Assembly: GCF_028858725.1 (NCBI RefSeq)
Contig: NC_084767.1
Span: 21,343,895-21,407,894, forward strand
DNA length: 64,000 nucleotides
Direction: 5' to 3'
From: Colius striatus
Taxonomy: Eukaryota > Chordata > Aves > Coliiformes > Coliidae
Shown here: piece by piece, positions 59,337 to 64,000 of the stretch
Position numbering within the stretch: position 1 is the first letter of the stretch
Layout of the letters: each line of letters begins with the position of its first letter
Program-made: the position numbers and the translations under genes
Notes under the pieces: generated by a model
Database searches by the model: none
What the model was told of the DNA's origin: nothing
What the model saw: only the letters and a program-made list of their open reading frames with translations

Positions 59337-59377
59337 GGGCTTTTTGCCGCTTGCTGCGCTGGGACTGTCAACACAAA

Positions 59378-59680
59378 TACCTACAGGGTGGGTGTTGAGA
59401 GGGTCAGTCTCTTTTCTGAGGTCGGTGACAGGACAAGGGGTTCCAGCTGGAAGACAGAACTGCCACTGGAGCACGAGAAAAAGCTCCTTGCTGGTCAGGT
59501 GAGAGCCCTGGCACGGGCTGCCCAGGGAGGGTGTGCAGTCTCCTCTGGAGGTTTCCAAACCCGCCCGGACGTGTTCCTGTGTGACCTGATGGAGGGGAAC
59601 CTGCTTTAGCAAGTGATTGGGCTGGATGAGCTCTGGAGGCCTCTCCCAGCCCCACCATTTTGTGACTGTGGGGCTCTGTG
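59378..59680 (+). mobile_element. CR1 LINE 3' fragment inside the tRNA palindrome
   Basis: A forward CR1 copy of about 0.3 kb, from ACCTACAGGGTGGGTGTTGA through GGCACGGGCTGCCCAGGGAG to TGATTGGGCTGGATGAGCTC and a tail in CACCATTTTGTGA. It lies in the spacer between the two inverted Ser/Met tRNA pairs, present on only one side of the symmetry axis. Confidence 0.9.
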
Positions 59681-59863
59681 AGTCGGACCCGGGCGGCTAT
59701 TTTGCTGTGACGGGACGCTCACCCACGGGGCCGGCCCTTCCAGCGCCGGCACCTTCCCTCTCCTGCCCTGTTCCGCTCTGGCCCCCTTGCCAAAGTGCCT
59801 TCCCGGCGCCACAGCGCCGCCATGAGCGGCTGCCTCAGGTCCGCCGAGGAGGCAAAAAAAGCC

Positions 59864-59936
59864 TGCCCTCTCTGAGGCTCGAACTCAGGACCTTCAGATT
59901 ATGAGACTGACGCGCTGCCGGCTGCGCTAAGAGGGC
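59864..59936 (-). tRNA. tRNA-Met elongator (anticodon CAT), copy 2
   Basis: 73 nt on the minus strand, differing from copy 1 by a single base in the D loop (GCAGCCGGC instead of GCAGCAGGC). Acceptor GCCCTCT/AGAGGGC, anticodon CAT. Terminator of seven Ts at 59860-59854. Confidence 0.98.
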
Positions 59937-60137
59937 GGTTTGAAGCGGGCCCGCCCGGGCCTCCGGCGGGCGGCGGGGCCAGGCCAGAGTGCGGCGGGAG
60001 CCCCGCGCCGGAGCGGCGGGGGCGCGGGCGGGCAGGGAGCGCGGGCGGGCAGGGAGCGCGGGCGGCCGCCGGCCGGCCGGCAGGGGGCGACGGGCCCACG
60101 GCGGTTCGCGCGGGGCGGGGCGCGGCGGCGAGGGCCG

Positions 60138-60219
60138 GACGAGGTGGCCGAGTGGTGAAGGCGATGGACTGCTAATCCATTGCGCTCTGCGCGCGTGGGT
60201 TCGAATCCCACCCTCGTCG
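60138..60219 (+). tRNA. tRNA-Ser (anticodon GCT), copy 2
   Basis: 82 nt, identical to copy 1 but on the plus strand; anticodon GCT at 60171-60173, T arm GGGTTCGAATCCC, terminator TTTTT at 60223-60227. Separated from tRNA-Met copy 2 by a 201-bp GC-rich spacer, longer than the 72-bp spacer of the mirror pair. Confidence 0.98.
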
Positions 60220-60229
60220 GGGTTTTTGC

Positions 60230-62130
60230 TGCCGTATGTGGGAATCGGGGACGGACATCTCGGGCCGGCGTGTCCCATCTGGCACACAGGGACCCCGTCC
60301 GTGTTTGAGCCCAGTGTGGGGTCTAAGAGTGAGGGCCGGGTCTACAGCACCCGCATCCTCCCTGGGCTTTGCACCCCCCAGGCATCCCCCCTGCTGCAGC
60401 GTTTAGCCCCAGAAAGGAGGTGGCAGGCGGAAGCTGAGAAACCTAGGCAGATGAAACTGAAGAAGCATCAAAAAGATGCCTGCAGGTCGCTTAAGGTCTC
60501 TTGAGGTCTCTTATACTAAAAAAACCATCTCAGAACCCCTCAAAAGAGCGGTTTCTGCAGAAGGTGGCCGTTGGGCAGTAAAGCGATAACTATGTGGAAG
60601 AGTGCAACCTGAAAGCAAACTGGGAGGAAGGAGGATGAAGCAGTGCTGAGATGGCTACCCAGAGTGGGAGGACGGAGTGAGTGGAATTTCTATCAGAGGG
60701 GCTGGTGAAGATGCCCACTCATTTTAACTGAAAAAAAAAAAAAAGAGAATGAGCACAAGACAGAGTGCAGACTCCATCCTGCACGCGGTGAGAGCCTGCG
60801 GAGCAGAGGAAGGCGCCCCATCCCTGTGCAGCCCAGCTCTGATGGCACCAGGATGTCTGGGGCTCCGCTTGAGCTGCCCAGGATGGCCCTGAAAAAGCCA
60901 CTGGGTCAGCTCCCACACTCCAGCTGGTGAAGCCCTCTCCTGCTGCTAATCCCAACCATCAGACAGACCTAGGAAGCTGCTACCAGGCCCTCATGCAGCC
61001 CCACTAGCTGTGAGAGCTGCTGCAGGCAGGCAGCCGTACTGTGGATAGGTCCTGCTGCTGCTCGGGGGCTTGCAGGCAATGCAGGGCAGGGTAGGGAGCG
61101 GCACCTGGGCAAGAGGAACACCTCAGTCATCACAGTGGCAAATGACGGTCCTGGGGAGGCCAGGCCTGTCTGGAGATAGGCCCCAAGGGCTCTTACTCAG
61201 CTTAAAGGTGCAGCCTCTGAGCAGGTGTAGAGGCCAATGGCCAGTCCGGGAACCTGCTTCCATGGAGATTTAACCCCCCACCTCCCTTCCCTCTCAGGTA
61301 GAGCCACAAAGGGGGTGATGGAGGATGACGCAGGACTCAACAAGGTTTGGCTGTGCTGCTCTCATGGCGGGGACTCTAACAGTGGCCACGCAGCCAAGTC
61401 CCAGAGCGGCAGGTGAGCCCCCGCCATCCCTGTCCTGTCCTTCATGGCTGCCCCTTCCTCTGGCACCTGTGGCCTTGCCACTCACCATTTTCCCTCTCTC
61501 CCTGAGTGATCCGTGTCTCTTCTGCTGCCTGTAACATGTTCTGGAAACCCTCCACAGGGCACCTGTTGCCATGATGCAGCTCCACAGCAAAGCCTGTGCC
61601 TGGAGCCCCTTCTCCCATGACCTGTCTTCTGGGAGGTACCTCAGCGCCGATACCCTCAGGAGACACCTTCCCTGTGTCCCCATGGGGTTCATCATTGCAC
61701 AAGTGCTGCTGCTGGCCCCTCAACACCCACCCTGCTTCCCAGAAATGCTCCCAAGTCCTTTCGGCCCCCAACCAGATTTCCAGATATTCCAGATAGTCCA
61801 TCTCCAGGACTGTCTCCATCCTCCTCCGACATGAGCTTTTGGTAAAAGCATGCATCCAGACAGCATCGGGGCAACTTTGTCACTGGGAGGGGACAAACCG
61901 TGGCAGAGAAGCAAAGTGGCTCTGCTAGGACATGAATACATGGACCTCACTGAAGGGGGTCAATGAGAAGGTTCAGCCAGAGCCTTCTCAAGGGGCAAAA
62001 GGACGGGAAGCTGTTGGCAGTGGAGGAAACTGCGGAGGGGCAGAAAGGAGCTGAGACACTGAGATCCCCTGCTTGGCACAGTTGTCAAGCAGTGCCTTCA
62101 GCTTGGGGCAGGGAGCAAAAACAGCCCCCA
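60230..62130. other. Intergenic stretch within the tRNA cluster
   Basis: No tRNA, coding exon or CR1 recognised. Moderately GC-rich, with an A run at about 60731-60745 and several chance open frames on both strands. Confidence 0.6.
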
Positions 62131-62135
62131 GGCAC

Positions 62136-62209
62136 AGGCACCACTGGGAGTCGAACCCAGGATCTCCTGTTTACTAGACAGGCGCTTTAACCAGCTGAGC
62201 CATGGCGCC
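62136..62209 (-). tRNA. tRNA-Thr (anticodon AGT)
   Basis: 74 nt on the minus strand. Acceptor GGCGCCA pairs with TGGTGCC (one G-T pair); anticodon stem CCTGT/ACAGG with loop CTAGTAA gives AGT; T arm GGGTTCGACTCCC. Terminator of five Ts at 62121-62117. Close to the vertebrate tRNA-Thr-AGT consensus. Confidence 0.97.
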
Positions 62210-62227
62210 CACAGCCCCTCTGCCCTG

Positions 62228-62300
62228 GAGTGCCCACACCTGCAGGTGAGCCGTGGCCCTCACACCGAAAGTAGGAAACATACCACTAGACCAATGAGCC
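62228..62300 (-). pseudogene. tRNA-Pro relic (5' half only)
   Basis: On the minus strand 62300-62261 reads GGCTCATTGGTCTAGTGGTA and on into the anticodon arm (CTTTCGGTG). This matches the start of the intact tRNA-Pro-CGG at 63648-63577. The 3' half (T arm, acceptor) is not recognisable. The 5' flank beyond 62300 (CCCCATTGCACCCCCAATCT) also matches the flank of the intact gene, so a segment was duplicated rather than a tRNA retroposed. Not expected to give a tRNA. Confidence 0.85.
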
Positions 62301-62801
62301 GCAGTGCTGTGCCCCATTGCACCCCCAATCTGTGCCCCACATGCATTGGGTTATGGCAGTGGATGCTGTGTGCTCAGGGCATACTCTGGGAGCAGGGGGT
62401 TCCCTCTGGCTGTTCCCAGGCCGTGGGGCACTAGATGGAGGTGACCATGGGCACCAGTGCAGCACATCCTGCTGCCAGCACCTCAGGGCTTTCCACCTCA
62501 CAGCCCTCCTCAGCCCTTGCAGAGGTGAAGGGGCTGGTGCTTTGCAGCAACCCCCATGCCCTCCTTCTCCACAAGGTATCTCCCAAAGGCAATGTCCCCT
62601 TCTGCCTTGGCTTTCTTGACACTCCCAAAAAATCCCTGTTGCTGATTCCTTCCCCAGCATCTGAACTGCTGAGCATAGGTTTGGGGGGTTTATGGAGATG
62701 CACAGCTTTCTGCAGAGCCTTCCCCCTTCCCAGGGCCCTGGGGGAGCCAGAGGGCTGGGCTTGGGGCAGGGGTCCCCCATCCCCCCAGAGCCTCGACCAG
62801 A

Positions 62802-62883
62802 GCTGTGATGGCCGAGAGGTGAAGGCGTTGGACTCGAAATCCAATGGGGTTTCCCTGCGCAGGTTCGAATCCTGCTCACAGCG
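62802..62883 (+). tRNA. tRNA-Ser (anticodon CGA)
   Basis: 82 nt, class II. Acceptor GCTGTGA/TCACAGC; anticodon loop CTCGAAA gives CGA, decoding UCG; variable arm TGGGGTTTCCCTGCGC; T arm AGGTTCGAATCCT. Terminator TTTT at 62889-62892. Confidence 0.97.
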
Positions 62884-62899
62884 ACTGGTTTTACGCACC

Positions 62900-63340
62900 T
62901 CTGGTGTGGAGGAGGGGCTGGGGTCCCTATGGAGTAGCTCCTGCAGCAGAAAAACTGCTCTTGGACCACTTACCCCAAGGCCAGATTAAATTGCATATGC
63001 TTTTACCAGAGGGTAAAAGCCATCTTGGGAGCTCAATTTAGGCTTGGGACTATATGGTGAACCCAACCGAGGCAGAGGACCTGGGTCCCACCCCTGAGGA
63101 GTCCCACCTTAAGACTGAACCTGAACTACCTTTTCTCAGTCTGACAGAGCTCATGTGGGATCAGCCAGTGGCTTTCATCTGTGGGGCAGCTCCCTTTCAG
63201 ACACCTGAGACAAGGTACAGACACTCAATGAGCATACCACCATGTGCCCATGCCTGTGGGAACTCTGAGGCTTTGCTTCGGGGGGCTCTGCTGCCAGCCA
63301 GCCAGCCAGCCAGCCCCCAGGGAGGGCTGTGGGGAAGCAA
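62900..63340. other. Spacer between tRNA-Ser-CGA and tRNA-Ala-TGC
   Basis: No gene recognised. It contains a short GCCA repeat (about 63295-63312). From about 63313 the sequence is shared, inverted, with the window's right end. Confidence 0.6.
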
Positions 63341-63347
63341 AAGTAGA

Positions 63348-63419
63348 TGGAGATGCTGGGGCTTGAACCCAGGGCCTCTTACATGCAAAGCAAGTGCTCT
63401 CCCGCTGAGCTACATCCCC
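63348..63419 (-). tRNA. tRNA-Ala (anticodon TGC)
   Basis: 72 nt on the minus strand. Acceptor GGGGATG/CATCTCC with one G-T pair; A box TAGCTCAGCGGGAG; anticodon stem CTTGC/GTAAG with loop TTTGCAT gives TGC; T arm GGGTTCAAGCCCC. Terminator of four Ts at 63342-63339. Confidence 0.96.
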
Positions 63420-63576
63420 TGCCCCAGTGGCCCCTCACTGACACTTCTCGTGGCTCCATCCTGCACACAGGGATGTGCCCACACAGGCCCTGGCAATGGC
63501 CTCTCTGTGCCCTAGGCTGTGCTCTGGTTGTAAGTCCCAGCCCCATGTGCCAGAGGGAAGGCCGTGCCCAAAAGCA

Positions 63577-63648
63577 GGGCTCGTCCGGGAGTTGAACCCG
63601 GGACCTCTCGCACCCGAAGCGAGAATCATACCCCTAGACCAACGAGCC
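63577..63648 (-). tRNA. tRNA-Pro (anticodon CGG)
   Basis: 72 nt on the minus strand. Acceptor GGCTCGT/ACGAGCC; anticodon stem CTCGC/GCGAG with loop TTCGGGT gives CGG; T arm GGGTTCAACTCCC. Terminator of four Ts at 63573-63570. Nearly identical to the vertebrate consensus. Confidence 0.97.
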
Positions 63649-63892
63649 GGGGTGCTGCACCCCATTGCACCCCCAAATCTGTGCCCCACAATTTGGGCAG
63701 TTGTTGAGGGCGGCTGCTGCTGCCCTTGGCCCCTGGCCCAGCCTGGAGCAGGAAAGTCCATCTTCCTGTGCCCAGGAAGTGGGCTGAGTGTTGAGAGGTG
63801 GCTGCAGCACAGAACTGTCCTGGCCACAATGGTCTTGGGGCCACTGGAACCCTGGGGGTCAGTAGGGATCCCTGGGGAGAGTCCTATCCTGT

Positions 63893-63962
63893 CCTGTCCT
63901 GCTCAACAGGAGAGCACTTGCTTTGCATGTAAGAGGCCTGGGATTCAACTCTTAGCATCTCC
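63893..63962 (+). pseudogene. tRNA-Ala (TGC) degraded copy
   Basis: From 63901 the plus strand reads GCTCAACAGGAGAGCACTTG and TTTGCATGTAAGAGG, the same D and anticodon arms as tRNA-Ala-TGC. The 5' acceptor strand is lost, replaced by a CCTGT-like run (TCCTATCCTGTCCTGTCCT). The T arm is altered (GGATTCAACTCTT), so it no longer pairs well. The 3' flank to 64000 matches the flank of the intact tRNA-Ala gene in inverted orientation. Probably non-functional. Confidence 0.85.
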
Positions 63963-64000
63963 TTCTCCTTTTGCCTTCCCACAGCCCTCCCTGGGGGCTG

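Noticed and set aside
1-64000. Endogenous retrovirus or LTR element
   Set aside because: No paired LTRs, primer-binding site or retroviral coding text was recognised on either strand; all interspersed elements seen are CR1-type LINEs.

Overview
The window reads as avian nuclear DNA. It carries at least a dozen CR1-type LINE fragments, the dominant bird retroposon, and vertebrate split genes with short introns and GC-rich first exons. I cannot name the species. No retroviral, LTR or other capsid- or envelope-bearing element was recognised.

Layout. 1-7212 is an intron of the RNA-editing deaminase gene ADARB1 (+), holding several CR1 copies. The last two coding exons of ADARB1 lie at 7213-8075, followed by a long 3' UTR and intergenic DNA to about 16.4 kb. 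POFUT2 (-, 18069-30728, nine exons, 439 codons predicted) comes next and converges on ADARB1. YBEY (-, 30824-31886, three exons, 164 codons) ends only 95 bp upstream of the POFUT2 start codon. YBEY and MCM3AP/GANP (+, 32278-57685, 28 exons, 1838 codons predicted) face away from each other across a 391-bp CpG-rich promoter. That promoter is largely a 44-bp tandem repeat. From 59.1 kb onward lies a tRNA cluster: Ser-GCT(-), Met-CAT(+), Met-CAT(-), Ser-GCT(+), Thr-AGT(-), Ser-CGA(+), Ala-TGC(-), Pro-CGG(-), plus two degraded tRNA copies.

I assembled all three complete gene models by hand. Every intron is GT-AG, the codon phase is consistent across every junction, and the summed exons divide by three and end in a stop. 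The genes are not a pathway: ADARB1 edits RNA in the nucleus, POFUT2 O-fucosylates thrombospondin repeats in the ER, YBEY is an rRNA-processing metalloprotein of mitochondria and bacteria, and GANP is the scaffold of the TREX-2 mRNA-export complex. In human the pairs ADARB1-POFUT2 and YBEY-MCM3AP sit on 21q22.3 but well apart; here they are joined.

I found no clearly novel coding system. The most notable features are the YBEY/MCM3AP promoter minisatellite, which multiplies GC-box and ETS-like motifs, the near-palindromic Ser/Met tRNA quartet with a CR1 in its loop, and the very tight YBEY-POFUT2 junction with no canonical poly(A) signal.
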